Shown: positions 1 to 9,565, counted from the stretch's first letter. The stretch: DNA of 64,000 nucleotides from Algoriphagus sp. A40 (GCF_002002735.1 NZ_MUNY01000053.1:62001-126000); one strand, 5' to 3'. Translations and numbers: made by a program. Notes: generated from the sequence alone by a model not told the origin.

Positions 1-966
1 TTTATAGTTCAATAAATTATCTATGACTGTTTGGATAACCGGAATTCCTGCCTCGCCAAATGCTGCGATAAGCGCACCAATCTCGGGGTCCAATACGGGA
101 GGCTGAAGTGTAATGCCTTCAGCCTGTAAGTGCGTTTTGAGCTGTGACAGGATTATTTCATTTCGATTTAGCACACTCCCAAAATAGCCAAGGTTTTTCG
201 TGGCACATCGGTCTGCAATAGTTCGGGCCAGTTTAAAAAGCCAAACAGCTTCTTGTTCAAGTATGTCAATCGCAACCGCATCCCCTACTCTAGCGGCTTG
301 CTCCACCTCGGTAGCAAATGCGGCAATGGCACTTTTTTCGATCGGTGGATAGTATATTTTATTTATTATCTCAGGGATTTCTTTCAGGTTAAAAAAGCTC
401 AGTAACCTGTTTGTCAATTGTGTGGGCTTTGACATGCCATCATACGTGTGTAAGGCGGCTTTCATCCCCTCAAGCGCAATGTGATAGCCGCTGCCCTCAT
501 CCCCTAATACCTGACCCCAGCCACCGGCCGTATGGTAATTTCCATTGGCATCGATGCCGCAGGCCATGGAGCCTGTACCGGCGATCAGCATCGCTCCCGG
601 TTTGCCAAGTGTATGGCCAAGCAAGGCGATATACACATCAGAATGAAAATGTACAATCGAAGCTCCAAATGCACCTGCAGTAAGATCCTGAATAATTTCT
701 TGGCTCACCTTATGGCTTAAAGCTGAATTGCCTGTAAAGATTGTTTCAGGAAGGCATCCAAAATAAGCGGTCAGGGCTGAGGCAATTCCTTGAAAGTTCT
801 CTCTCACGGTCTCAATTCCTGCCCCATAGTGATTGATGGTACCTGTGAGATACGAATAAACAATTTCTCCCTCACGGTTGCACACCACCACTTTGGTGGT
901 GGTGCCGCCACCATCTATGCCGCAAAGCAAATCTGATGAGCTGTATTTGAGCCTGGCTTTTTCCAT
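1..966 (-). CDS. N-acetylglucosamine kinase, BadF/BadG family (3' end off the window)
   Basis: An open minus-strand frame starts at ATG 964-966 and runs off the left edge without a stop (322 codons seen). The ASKHA-fold phosphate-binding signature is visible as GIDGGGTTTKVVV (residues 16-28), followed by AGTGSMA and the family block GGWGQVLGDEGSGY. These are typical of the BadF/BadG/BcrA/BcrD ATPase family that contains eukaryotic-type GlcNAc kinases. The expected reaction is ATP-dependent phosphorylation of GlcNAc to GlcNAc-6-phosphate in the cytoplasm, which would feed NagA and NagB encoded further right. The gene lies 28 bases downstream of a membrane glucosaminide acetyltransferase gene on the same strand, so co-transcription is likely. 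Family proteins are usually about 300-330 residues, so probably only a few residues are missing. Related sugar kinases cannot be excluded. Confidence 0.85.
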   Translation of the reverse strand, partial: MEKARLKYSSSDLLCGIDGGGTTTKVVVCNREGEIVYSYLTGTINHYGAGIETVRENFQGIASALTAYFGCLPETIFTGNSALSHKVSQEIIQDLTAGAFGASIVHFHSDVYIALLGHTLGKPGAMLIAGTGSMACGIDANGNYHTAGGWGQVLGDEGSGYHIALEGMKAALHTYDGMSKPTQLTNRLLSFFNLKEIPEIINKIYYPPIEKSAIAAFATEVEQAARVGDAVAIDILEQEAVWLFKLARTIADRCATKNLGYFGSVLNRNEIILSQLKTHLQAEGITLQPPVLDPEIGALIAAFGEAGIPVIQTVIDNLLNYK

Positions 967-994
967 TTTCCTATCGATCAGAAATCAAACCTGC

Positions 995-2095
995 TTATAG
1001 TTTGATAAATATCTTTCGCCTAAAGAGGATCAATGCCGGGATAAAATTGATGCCGACAAAAAGCAAAGCATACAGCATACTGGCAATTTTAGGCGCTAGG
1101 CCAATTGAAGTAAGTGCATTAAAGAAATGCATGTTAAGGGATTCGCCTCCCAAGGAAATGTTATAAAATAGGATAGCGAACACATCTGCCAAAACGTACA
1201 CGGTGATGGCATTCATACCATAGATTACCCCAAACTGAGCCCACTTTTGATGCTTGTTCATGTCAATTACATAGATGCAGGAGGCTAGGGTTAAACTTGC
1301 CATGCCTGAAGTAAACAGGACAAATGAAGGCGTCCAGAGGTTTTCATTTAAACCAAAGCTCCAGTTCCATAGAATTCCAAGCACAAAGGAGACAAATCCC
1401 CAGAAGAAAAGCTGGTTCACTTTGGTTTCAATAGGGCTCTTGGTAAGCAAAAGCCTTCCTACCAGCATGCCGCTAATACCGGTAACAAAAGAAGGGAATG
1501 TGCTAAGAATGCCTTCCGGATCCCAGGTCCCCTGCCACATTTTTCCGGGAAGCAATTGCTGATCAACCCATGCAGCAAGATTAACACCGGGTTCAAGCAT
1601 GGCTTGGTCATATCCAGGCGTTGGAATAAGCATCATGGCCAGCCAATACAGTACCAAGGTAACCGCGCCAATAACGGCCTGCATTCTCCAACTTGTATGC
1701 AAAAACAGCAGGCCGCAAACGAGAAATACAATGGAAATGCGGTGCAAGGTGCCCGTCCAGCGTAATTCTTCCCAACTGAAATCGCCGATAATCCCCAATA
1801 AATTGAGGAACATGCCCACAGCAAATATTTTGACGGCTCGGATAAACAGTTTGCTATACATTTCCTGTGGCTTACTGCCCGCTTCCAATCTCCTGGTATA
1901 AGCCAAGGCTATGGAAACACCCACGGTGAAAAGGAAAAATGGAGCAATAAGATCTGTAAATGTGATTCCCCACCATTTGCTATGCTGCAAAGGAGCAAAA
2001 ACGTGATCCCTTTTTCCGGGAAAGTTTACCAGAATCATTGCGGCAATGGTAAAGCCTCTGAAGGCATCAAGAGATACCAGTCTTTTAATCTCCAT
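995..2095 (-). CDS. HGSNAT-like membrane glucosaminide N-acetyltransferase (DUF5009 type), copy 1
   Basis: A 366-residue polytopic membrane protein. It opens with KRLVSLDAFRGFTIAAMIL, the hallmark of the heparan-alpha-glucosaminide N-acetyltransferase/NagX-like family. A conserved His (H38 in QHSKWWG) is followed by DLIAPFFLFTVGVS. The same H-x-x-W-x-G...D-x-x-x-P-x-F pattern surrounds the acetyl-accepting histidine of human HGSNAT. About ten hydrophobic segments follow. The family moves acetyl groups from cytoplasmic acetyl-CoA across the membrane onto terminal glucosamine. Lying between the hexosaminidase and GlcNAc kinase genes, it probably re-acetylates periplasmic glucosamine residues so that the hexosaminidase can use them (inference). 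A paralogue is encoded at 9600-10757. Confidence 0.8.
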   Translation of the reverse strand: MEIKRLVSLDAFRGFTIAAMILVNFPGKRDHVFAPLQHSKWWGITFTDLIAPFFLFTVGVSIALAYTRRLEAGSKPQEMYSKLFIRAVKIFAVGMFLNLLGIIGDFSWEELRWTGTLHRISIVFLVCGLLFLHTSWRMQAVIGAVTLVLYWLAMMLIPTPGYDQAMLEPGVNLAAWVDQQLLPGKMWQGTWDPEGILSTFPSFVTGISGMLVGRLLLTKSPIETKVNQLFFWGFVSFVLGILWNWSFGLNENLWTPSFVLFTSGMASLTLASCIYVIDMNKHQKWAQFGVIYGMNAITVYVLADVFAILFYNISLGGESLNMHFFNALTSIGLAPKIASMLYALLFVGINFIPALILFRRKIFIKL

Positions 2096-2214
2096 TTTTT
2101 GTATACTTAACTTTAAGGGGAAAATGCAGGATGTATTGTTTTATTACTTTGTTGATTAAAGCAAGCAGCAGTACCAATGATTTTTTCAATTTAAATTCAC
2201 CTAGATAATCAGGA

Positions 2215-4827
2215 TTATTTTAAAAGAATCTGGTCAGACTGCTTTACGTCAAGCACTTTACTGCCCTTTCCATTTTGGCTAAATGCTCTGACCTTTACCG
2301 TGCCCGTGACCTGAACAGGCCCGGCGTAAACAGGTGATTCAATACTTGGTTCGGTACCATCGGTAGTGTAGCGGATCACCAATCCTGGAAAAGCCACATT
2401 GGCTTTCAGTGTGCCTGCTTCAATGATGGCTCCCGGAGGAGCAATTCTATAATTGTACTCCCCAAACCAGGCATCAATTTTTGAGAATTCATTTTGCCCA
2501 ATGCTGTTGGCCAGCGCACTCCAACCAGACATGATAGATTTGTTGCGTTGCTTGATGTCGGCTTCTTCCTCCCAAGCCGGTGCCTGCGCCCAAGCTTTTT
2601 CGGCATAGGCGAACAGTTTGGAGGCCGTGTAGTACTCCATCATTTTGGCACCCTTTATTGTCTCACTCCACAATTGAGCCTGGATACCCACGACATTTTT
2701 GCGGTTTGCGACTGGCAGCGTTTGCTTGCCTGGATAGCTTGATTCGGTGGGCAGTAACCTGCTGTAGGTATCGAAATTGGCTGTTTTATAAACATCATAA
2801 GGCGCCATCACATACGGGTCGATTGCATCTTGAAAACCTCCCCAGTACAAACCGGTTTCTTTTGGATCCAGATCATAAGCCAAATCGAAATAGAGGTTTG
2901 TGACATTACACAAGATCACTGGATACCCTGCATTTGCGATTCGATAACCCAGGTCAATGTTGTCTCCGGTATTATCCCAAACTAGAGGTAGGATGTTTTT
3001 CCCAACAAACTTTGGATTGACCGTGGCATTGTTTGCGCTGTCTTTGTTCAATACGATCTCTTCCCAGCCGGTCACCTGCAGGTCATACTTTTCAAAAATC
3101 GCCATCGCCTTTTCCAGGAAATACCCCTGTAACTGTCTGGCGTCCTTGATTTCGGGTAAGGATTTCATCAATTCGATGCTCAAGGGCGACTTGGCCCAGG
3201 CACCGTTGGGAACTTCGTCACCCCCAGTATTGAAGACAGTCATTTTCAATCCGGCTTCCTTGTACATGGCCATGAAATCTTTGACCACTGTTTCATAAAA
3301 ATGATAGACCGAGGGAAGCGCCACGTTGACGATGTTGTCCTTGTACATCTGGGCAGAGAGGTATTCTGACTTATCATCGGGATCGATCAGCCGGAATTCA
3401 TTGGCCTTTTCGGGGTCATTCTTAGCCATGTAGAAATCATACCTTGCTTCCATGGCCATGATGGCAGCTCTCGCATGGCTAGGGAGACAAACTTCCGGAA
3501 TTACCTGGACATGGCGTTTTTGGGCATATTTGAGTATTTCCTTAAAATCTTCGCGGGTGTAATACCCTTTTCCATAATTGTTTTCAGAGTCGGGATTCGG
3601 ACCTGAACCAAAAGATGGAGTAAGCCAGTTTTTGGAATCGCGCGTGTGACCCCGTTTGCTCCCGACTTGGGTGAGCTCAGGCAAGCCATTGATTTCAATG
3701 CGCCAGCCTTCATCCTCTGTAATTCTGATGTTCAGTTTGTTGATTTTGTAGGCGGAAAGCAAATCGATCAGTCGCAATACATCCTCCTTCTGCTGAAAAT
3801 TGCGCGATACGTCGAGGAGGAAACCACGATAGGCAAACCGTGGCGCATCTTTAATTTCAACACCCGATGCAAATACACCACTGGAATCTTTGTCAGCCCA
3901 CAACAGGGAAATAAGGCTTTGTACACCATAAAATACACCGGCAGCATCGGTGCCCGAAATCTGGATCGCATGATTTTGTTTTACTGAAAGCTGATAGGCT
4001 TCAGCAGAAACTCCGGCAACTGTCACTGGCGCGAGACTCAGTTCAATGGCGTTAGGTACGGTTGCTTTACCTTCTACTAAATTCAGGCTAAATCCGAAAA
4101 GCTTTTTTACAGATTCCTTCAGGATCTGTGCTTCGTTTTCGAGTCCTTTTTGGTAGGCGATAACGGTGGCCTCATTGACTTGTACCTTCCCGGCGGATTG
4201 CACCATGTTCGCCGGAGTTGGAATAATTTTCCCTGTTTTCTCCTTCGGAATTACAGTGATTTCCTGATTCTTGAAGTACTGGTTAGCAGCCGTTGGAACA
4301 ATCGATTGGATATCAGGATTAGGGAAAAGTGCCTGCAGGTTATCCAAAGGGGCGGTCGTAAATGTTCCAGGCAAAACCACCTGCTCGTTTTCCTCTCCAA
4401 GATTACTAACAAAGTACGCTCCTACTGGCAAGTCACCATTTTTGATCATAAAGCCCACATAGGAGTAGTTGATATTGATAGAATCACCCGGGCTAAGTTT
4501 GAATTCCTTACCAGGTAAAAAACGATACAAATCACCATTGACGTGCTCCACAACCCCATTTAGCGAATCAGGCAATTGTCCTATCCGCAAGGTGGCTTGG
4601 TTGAAATACAAGGCCCAATTACCGGAGTTGACATCAGATTGGCCATTATTGATAAAAGTGAATTCAGCCCGGCAGGTATCTTGAAGAGTATTCTCTACAA
4701 TGCGCCATTTTACGGCAAGATCCGAAAGGGAATCAAAATTGACCTCAGAATTACGGGAACAGGAAAGCAATGAAATTGAGGCAAATAAACAGAGACACAG
4801 ACGACTGAGGAAGAAGGTATAGTTCAT
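2215..4827 (-). CDS. Lipoprotein beta-N-acetylhexosaminidase, GH20
   Basis: An 870-residue protein with a lipoprotein signal (hydrophobic stretch, then SLLSC, lipidated Cys23). The layout is: an N-terminal carbohydrate-binding-like domain (about 35-180), a GH20b domain beginning near IIPTPANM (about 205), the GH20 barrel beginning near RFAYRGFLLDVSRNF, and a C-terminal Ig-like domain with YTTDGTEP. The catalytic Asp-Glu pair is visible in FNTGGDEVPNGAW (D537-E538). It releases terminal beta-linked GlcNAc or GalNAc from oligosaccharides at the cell envelope. Transcription starts from a promoter that a perfect palindrome overlaps, facing a divergent LacI-family regulator gene. The membrane acetyltransferase and GlcNAc kinase genes follow downstream. 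The domain order matches bacterial chitobiases, which supports chitin or glycan GlcNAc release. Confidence 0.92.
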   Translation of the reverse strand: MNYTFFLSRLCLCLFASISLLSCSRNSEVNFDSLSDLAVKWRIVENTLQDTCRAEFTFINNGQSDVNSGNWALYFNQATLRIGQLPDSLNGVVEHVNGDLYRFLPGKEFKLSPGDSININYSYVGFMIKNGDLPVGAYFVSNLGEENEQVVLPGTFTTAPLDNLQALFPNPDIQSIVPTAANQYFKNQEITVIPKEKTGKIIPTPANMVQSAGKVQVNEATVIAYQKGLENEAQILKESVKKLFGFSLNLVEGKATVPNAIELSLAPVTVAGVSAEAYQLSVKQNHAIQISGTDAAGVFYGVQSLISLLWADKDSSGVFASGVEIKDAPRFAYRGFLLDVSRNFQQKEDVLRLIDLLSAYKINKLNIRITEDEGWRIEINGLPELTQVGSKRGHTRDSKNWLTPSFGSGPNPDSENNYGKGYYTREDFKEILKYAQKRHVQVIPEVCLPSHARAAIMAMEARYDFYMAKNDPEKANEFRLIDPDDKSEYLSAQMYKDNIVNVALPSVYHFYETVVKDFMAMYKEAGLKMTVFNTGGDEVPNGAWAKSPLSIELMKSLPEIKDARQLQGYFLEKAMAIFEKYDLQVTGWEEIVLNKDSANNATVNPKFVGKNILPLVWDNTGDNIDLGYRIANAGYPVILCNVTNLYFDLAYDLDPKETGLYWGGFQDAIDPYVMAPYDVYKTANFDTYSRLLPTESSYPGKQTLPVANRKNVVGIQAQLWSETIKGAKMMEYYTASKLFAYAEKAWAQAPAWEEEADIKQRNKSIMSGWSALANSIGQNEFSKIDAWFGEYNYRIAPPGAIIEAGTLKANVAFPGLVIRYTTDGTEPSIESPVYAGPVQVTGTVKVRAFSQNGKGSKVLDVKQSDQILLK

Positions 4828-4903
4828 ATGTTGATCTTTTTTTCTTTTTGGTCACATTCCGCGAAAATCTTTGTTTTGCAAAAAAACAATAGATTCTTAA
4901 GTT

Positions 4904-4919
4904 GCGTTAACGTTAACGC
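4904..4919. promoter_or_regulatory. Perfect 16-bp palindrome, candidate LacI-family operator
   Basis: GCGTTAACGTTAACGC reads identically on both strands. It has the central CG dyad usual for LacI/PurR-family operators. It lies in the 133-base gap between the divergent hexosaminidase and LacI-family genes and touches the -7 element of the hexosaminidase promoter. The sequence is seen directly; recognition by the neighbouring regulator is inferred. Confidence 0.75.
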
Positions 4920-4950
4920 GAATATATGGAAGCGCCTACCACTTTTCAAA
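4919..4950 (-). promoter_or_regulatory. Promoter of the GH20 gene
   Basis: On the minus strand TTTG (4947-4950), a 20-base spacer and TATATTCG (4919-4926) match the Bacteroidota -33/-7 pattern TTTG / TAnnTTTG with one mismatch. The palindrome at 4904-4919 begins at the -7 element and covers the likely start site, so a bound repressor would block initiation. Confidence 0.55.
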
Positions 4951-4960
4951 CACATTCCTG

Positions 4961-5980
4961 ATGAGTATCAAAAAAATAGCAGAATTGGCAGGTGTATCCA
5001 TTGGTACAGTCGATAGGGTGTTGCATGGGCGTGGCCGGGTTTCGGAGGAAACCAAAGAGAAAATTGAAAAAATAGCGCTTGAGATCAACTACAAACCCAA
5101 CCTGATGGCAAGCTCCTTGTCTAAAAAGCGGAAAGCTACCGTCGCTATCCTAATACCTGACCCTGCTGAGGATGAGTATTGGCAACAGGCCTGGACGGGA
5201 ATAGAGAGTCTATTGACCAAAGCAGAAAAACAGGGCCTGGAAATCAAGAACTACTTTTATTCCCTTGACAACCAGAATCTGTTTAACCACTTTGCAAAAC
5301 AGATCATACTTGAGAAGCCTGATGGACTGATTCTGGCGCCAAATCATCCAGAAAGCTGTTCCAATCTTCTCAACGAATGCGCAAAAGTGTCCATACCGGC
5401 AATTCTGTTTGACAACCAATTGCCGGGCTTCAACCAGTTGGCCTTTATAGGTACTGACCTGCGTCAAAGCGGTATCCTATGCGCACAGCTCCTGGAAATG
5501 ATTACCCATCGGCCAGGAAGTTTTGCCCTGTTTCACATCGACTCCCCTAGTTCCAAAACACATGACATGATCGAGAAAGAACTTGGGTTTAAAGAGTTTT
5601 TGGAATCCAACCAGTCAAATCGATTGGTCCAAAATTTTGCAATTGATACGCAACAGGATTTGGAGATCCAATTGGATGCTGCTTTCCAACATGACATTGC
5701 GGCTTGCCTGGTCAGTACCTCCAAGACCTGGCTTGTGGCTGAATACCTTCAGAAAAGGAATCGCAGGGACGTTAAACTTATTGGATTTGACCTGATTTCA
5801 AAAAATATCGAATTGTTAAGAGGGGGCTGGATTGATTTTTTGATCAATCAAAATCCCGAGCGGCAGGCCCGAAAAAGCCTGAACCGCTTCATCAATTATT
5901 TTGCTTTTGGGGAGACGATCCAGGAAAAGGAATATCTGCCTATAGAAATCATTACGAAAGGCAACCTTATCTCAGTTTAA
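4961..5980 (+). CDS. LacI-family transcriptional regulator
   Basis: A 339-residue regulator. The N-terminal helix-turn-helix IKKIAELAGVSIGTVDRVLH is followed by the hinge helix region NYKPNLMASSLSKK. A periplasmic-binding-protein-like effector domain follows (begins ATVAILIPDP, about residue 60). The T-V-D-R variant of the usual T-V-S-R recognition helix is common in Bacteroidota members. It is divergent from the hexosaminidase gene and adjacent to a perfect 16-bp palindrome, so it is the likely regulator of the GlcNAc locus. The effector may be GlcNAc or GlcNAc-6-phosphate (inference). Its 3' end overlaps the convergent M1 peptidase gene by 14 bases. Confidence 0.9.
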   Translation: MSIKKIAELAGVSIGTVDRVLHGRGRVSEETKEKIEKIALEINYKPNLMASSLSKKRKATVAILIPDPAEDEYWQQAWTGIESLLTKAEKQGLEIKNYFYSLDNQNLFNHFAKQIILEKPDGLILAPNHPESCSNLLNECAKVSIPAILFDNQLPGFNQLAFIGTDLRQSGILCAQLLEMITHRPGSFALFHIDSPSSKTHDMIEKELGFKEFLESNQSNRLVQNFAIDTQQDLEIQLDAAFQHDIAACLVSTSKTWLVAEYLQKRNRRDVKLIGFDLISKNIELLRGGWIDFLINQNPERQARKSLNRFINYFAFGETIQEKEYLPIEIITKGNLISV

Positions 5981-7601
5981 ACCCTGCAACATAGTAATCT
6001 GGATCAATTATTACATCCGTTTTTTGCTCAACCTCAAGGACTTTCCATTGGGTAGAGGAATTCAGTCGAATGACCTTTTCACCCAACAACACATCCACCG
6101 GCATGGTAAATCCCACGATACAATTGCCCCAGCGGTAATTCAAGGTCTTTTCATCAGAATAATAATACTCCAAAACCGGAAGTCTTTCGTCTCTCAGGTA
6201 TTGATCGAAAATCGGCTTCAAATCCATTCCAAATGCCTGAGAAATATAGCTTTCCACCTGCTGCGTAGTCACCGTCTGATGGTAAAACTCCTGATTGAGT
6301 CCTCTTAAGATTTGTCTCCATTTTTTGTCATCCTGTAGAATCTCCCGAAGCATATTGAGCAGATTGCCGCCTTTGTAGTACATATCTCCCGAACCCCTCT
6401 GATTTACCCCATAGGTGCCGATTATCGGAATGTCGTTGGCGATGTTCATCCGGGTGCCCCGAACGTACTCTTGTCCAGCCTCCTTGCCATAATGGTATTC
6501 CAAAAACAAGCTTTCCGAGTAATTGGTAAAGCTTTCGTGAATCCACATATCCGCCACATCCTTGTAGGTAATGTTGTTGGCAAACCACTCGTGTCCAGCC
6601 TCGTGGATGATGATAAAGTCAAACTTCAGGCCCCAGCCAGTGCCACTGAGATCACGTCCACGATAGCCCATTTGGTATCCGTTGCCATAAGTGACAGAGC
6701 TTTGGTGCTCCATTCCTAAATATGGAGCATCGACGAGTTTAAACCCGTCTTCATAAAATGGATAAGGCCCAAACCAATGCTCAAAGGCCTTGATCATGCG
6801 TCCAGCGTCCTGAAAATGGACTTTGGCCTTTTCCAGATTTTCTTTCAGGACAAAATAATCCATGTCCAGCGTGCCTTTTTCACCGGCATATTTCTCTCCA
6901 AAATGTGCGTAATCTCCGATATTGATATTCACCCCATAATCATTGATCGGATTAAGGACTGACCAGTGAAAAGTGTCTGTGATTTGCCCCATTTCGATGT
7001 TGACCAAGCGCCCATTGGAAATATCCATCAGGCCTTTGGGTACGGTGACGCTGATCATCAGGCTGTCCACTTCATCAGCTGGGTGATCTTTGGATGGCCA
7101 CCAGATGCTGGAACCGATTCCCTGATTGGATGAAGCAATGAAATGATTTCCATTGGAATCTTTGGACCAGGTGATTCCTCCATCCCAAGGCGGGCGAATG
7201 GCCTCTTTGGGTTGGCCTTCATAACTCACGATCAGTTCCTCGAAGCTGCCGGGAACCTGCTTTTTCTTCAGGGTCACCCAATGAACTGCCCCTTCCCTTT
7301 TGAAATCCAGTAGCTCTCTATCCTGAACTATTGAGGTGATTTTCAAGGGTTCCTGAAGGTCAAGCTGTAAAAGCTGGTATTCAGAAACAACTTTATATCT
7401 AATTGTATTCGAGCCTTTTATGGATTTGTTTTCGGGAAAGATTTTTACAGCTAATTGGTAGTGATTCAAATCCCACCATTCCCTTTCCGGCGTGATGCTA
7501 CCGCGGAGCGAGTCTGCATGGGAATATTTCTTCTGGGAAAAAGTAACAAATGATATCAGCGAGAAGACTAATGTGAAGGGAATCCGAAGAGAAAATTTCA
7601 T
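5967..7601 (-). CDS. M1-family metallopeptidase, short form, secreted
   Basis: A 544-residue protein when started at ATG 7601. This start gives a clear signal peptide (MKFSLRIPFTLVFSLISF, then TFSQ). An upstream in-frame TTG at 7658 is less likely. The zinc site HEAGHEW (about residue 333) is followed by a downstream Glu in WIHESFTN, giving the gluzincin HExxH-E set. The exopeptidase motif appears as GMEHQSS, a variant of GAMEN. It should cleave amino-terminal residues from peptides in the periplasm or outside the cell. At about 545 residues it lacks the C-terminal helical domain of full-length aminopeptidase N. It lies between the LacI-family gene (convergent overlap) and a lipoprotein gene, and has no evident tie to GlcNAc metabolism. 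Confidence 0.88.
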   Translation of the reverse strand: MKFSLRIPFTLVFSLISFVTFSQKKYSHADSLRGSITPEREWWDLNHYQLAVKIFPENKSIKGSNTIRYKVVSEYQLLQLDLQEPLKITSIVQDRELLDFKREGAVHWVTLKKKQVPGSFEELIVSYEGQPKEAIRPPWDGGITWSKDSNGNHFIASSNQGIGSSIWWPSKDHPADEVDSLMISVTVPKGLMDISNGRLVNIEMGQITDTFHWSVLNPINDYGVNINIGDYAHFGEKYAGEKGTLDMDYFVLKENLEKAKVHFQDAGRMIKAFEHWFGPYPFYEDGFKLVDAPYLGMEHQSSVTYGNGYQMGYRGRDLSGTGWGLKFDFIIIHEAGHEWFANNITYKDVADMWIHESFTNYSESLFLEYHYGKEAGQEYVRGTRMNIANDIPIIGTYGVNQRGSGDMYYKGGNLLNMLREILQDDKKWRQILRGLNQEFYHQTVTTQQVESYISQAFGMDLKPIFDQYLRDERLPVLEYYYSDEKTLNYRWGNCIVGFTMPVDVLLGEKVIRLNSSTQWKVLEVEQKTDVIIDPDYYVAGFKLR

Positions 7602-7693
7602 TGATTTTTGCGGTAGTTCTAGTTCTGGGTTGCCAAATTTTCCAAAAAAGTTGAGCAATGCAAACGTTAGAACATCAATGGAACCCAGCGAAG

Positions 7694-7721
7694 AAAAAAA
7701 GCCACCTGATCTAGGTAGCTT
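7694..7721 (-). terminator. Rho-independent terminator after the lipoprotein gene
   Basis: Read on the minus strand, a 9-bp stem (7713-7721 with 7699-7707, including one G-U pair) closes a 5-base loop and is followed by a run of seven T. It lies between the stop of the lipoprotein gene (7752) and the start of the M1 peptidase gene. Confidence 0.75.
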
Positions 7722-7751
7722 CTTTTCGGTTAAATTCGAATCTGATCTGGT

Positions 7752-8336
7752 TTAAGAGCTCTTATCTCCATCGTGAAAAACTCGGGAGTTACCTTTTTTC
7801 ATAAGCGTGGGACCTCCTTTTGAATCATCAATTACAATGATAGCTCTCTTGAGATTTTTGACTTTTTCGTCTTCAATTGTGCCAGAATACATCACGCCGA
7901 GTACTACAGAGTTTGATCCCACCGTCGTGGTACTTCGCCCATACACTGTAAAATTATTTCCTGATCCTGAAATGACAGCGGATTCGCTTTCATCACGTTC
8001 TCCGGAAGCAAGTCCCACAAATCTGATACTGAAATCCTCTTCGTTAAAGTAAGAGAAAGTAACGTTATAAGTAACAAACGCCGTGTTTGAAGGGACGTCA
8101 CCGGTGATGTTGGAGCGGAGCATCAGATTAGGGATCATGAAGTAAGTGCCTGTCACATCCGGCGGCGTGTTCCCTGGGAAGACGTCCATTCCGAGATCTT
8201 TCACCGTTTGGACAAATTCTGGTGGAATTACGTTGTTAATTTTGGCTTGGTTATCAGGCCCTTCTTCTACTTCGGCGCATGAAGCTAATCCGAGAACTAA
8301 ACAGAGGAATACGAAAACTGGATATTTGGTGTGCAT
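7752..8336 (-). CDS. Small secreted lipoprotein of unknown function
   Basis: A 194-residue protein with a lipoprotein signal peptide: basic N-terminus MHTKYP, hydrophobic core and lipobox LASC (Cys20). The mature part is rich in beta-forming, polar residues, e.g. FVTYNVTFSYFNEEDFSIRF, and ends with a charged tail. I recognise no catalytic motif or named domain. It is a monocistronic unit closed by a terminator at 7694-7721, flanked by a peptidase and an oxidoreductase gene. Extracytoplasmic location is well supported; function is unknown. Confidence 0.7.
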   Translation of the reverse strand: MHTKYPVFVFLCLVLGLASCAEVEEGPDNQAKINNVIPPEFVQTVKDLGMDVFPGNTPPDVTGTYFMIPNLMLRSNITGDVPSNTAFVTYNVTFSYFNEEDFSIRFVGLASGERDESESAVISGSGNNFTVYGRSTTTVGSNSVVLGVMYSGTIEDEKVKNLKRAIIVIDDSKGGPTLMKKGNSRVFHDGDKSS

Positions 8337-8473
8337 AGCGTGAAAAGGTTTAAGTTTTTTTATTCATCGCTACAAATTCAAATAGTCATCAATCCAATTG
8401 ACAAAAGTTGAATGACAGGAACTTACAAGTTGGCCATTCTCGGAATTCGGTCGGGATGTTTCCCTGTTTCGCT

Positions 8474-9484
8474 TTAGCTCCCAGAAATGAGTTCTGCCAA
8501 ATTCACGTTGACCCCTCCCCGTCTTTTGCTTTCATCTGCCGCTTCCATAAAGGCATAGATTTCCAGAGTTTCTCTCGGATCGATGGGCACTTTTTTTGTC
8601 CGGAAAAAGTCGGCGATTTGGATTGCCAAAGGCTCATATCCTTCAAAAGGACCGAAAAACAGATTTCCTTCAGTGCCAAAAGCAGTTCCTCCGTAGTCAT
8701 GCTTTCCGTTTCTCATTCCCCGGAATGTCCCGATTCTGCCGTCTTTCCAGATTCCCACTACTACTTCCTCATCTGGAGTTGAAAATCGGGTCACCGATTC
8801 ACAGCCTGTTCCCATGGCTGTAAACAGAATTTCCACTCCGTGAATGCCGTACCAAAACAAATCCGGATGGCTGGGTTCCAAAGTCGCCGGACTGAATGCA
8901 TCACAGGAAAGGACTTTCCCGATTTTGTTTTCGTGGCGGACAGCATGAACATTCTTTTGATAGCGAAGGGAAGAGGACGAAAACATCGGAACACCTGCAG
9001 TTTCCGCCTCCTGATAGATTTTCAATGCATCAGCAAAAGACCCTGCAACCGGCTTGTCAATGAATACAGGCTTTTTGGCTTTGAATACCGCTCTGGCTTG
9101 CTCTAAATGGGGTTTCCCGTCATTGGTTTCGAGAAGGACCACATCTACTTTTTGTAGCAAAGCTTCAATCGAATCCACGATTTCTACTCCAAATTCTTTT
9201 ACCTGATCGATGTAACCGGGTATCCTGTCCATGCTGGATTTGATATCCCTGCTACCGTATGGATAGGCTGCCACTACCCGAAAACCAGCCAATTCAGGCT
9301 TTGGATTTTCTGCGTTGAAAAGCTTGGTAAAAGCGGGGGCATGGGAAGTGTCCAGTCCGATGATTCCGATTTTGATTGGATCTGCTTGAGTTGTTGCCAG
9401 CAATGAAAATGGCAAAGAACTCAAGCTAGCAGCTGCTCCGATTGCTGTGGTTTTCTTTATAAATGATCGACGGGATGATTTCAT
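8474..9484 (-). CDS. Tat-secreted Gfo/Idh/MocA-family oxidoreductase (short form)
   Basis: A 336-residue protein that begins with a Tat signal (SSRRSFIKKTTAIGAAASL). The mature part starts with a Rossmann dinucleotide-binding region (IKIGIIGLDTSHAPAF). KPVFIDKPVAGSFADA contains the family Lys-Pro pair (EKP-like) that lines the active site. Members are NAD(P)-dependent dehydrogenases or isomerases acting on sugars. A Tat signal implies export with the cofactor bound. It lies downstream of the nagP-nagA-oxidoreductase-acetyltransferase group, separated by 115 bases. It may act on an amino sugar derivative (inference); the substrate cannot be read from the sequence. Confidence 0.82.
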   Translation of the reverse strand: MKSSRRSFIKKTTAIGAAASLSSLPFSLLATTQADPIKIGIIGLDTSHAPAFTKLFNAENPKPELAGFRVVAAYPYGSRDIKSSMDRIPGYIDQVKEFGVEIVDSIEALLQKVDVVLLETNDGKPHLEQARAVFKAKKPVFIDKPVAGSFADALKIYQEAETAGVPMFSSSSLRYQKNVHAVRHENKIGKVLSCDAFSPATLEPSHPDLFWYGIHGVEILFTAMGTGCESVTRFSTPDEEVVVGIWKDGRIGTFRGMRNGKHDYGGTAFGTEGNLFFGPFEGYEPLAIQIADFFRTKKVPIDPRETLEIYAFMEAADESKRRGGVNVNLAELISGS

Positions 9485-9565
9485 AAGTAGTTGATAATAA
9501 AATATTTGTTGCTAATTATTGGATCTTTGAATTTAATACGACGATTGTTTTTTCCTCTAAATGCT

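Noticed and set aside
411..720. Plus-strand frames opposite the GlcNAc kinase gene
   Set aside because: They are antisense to a well-supported kinase with all its motifs and show no family features.
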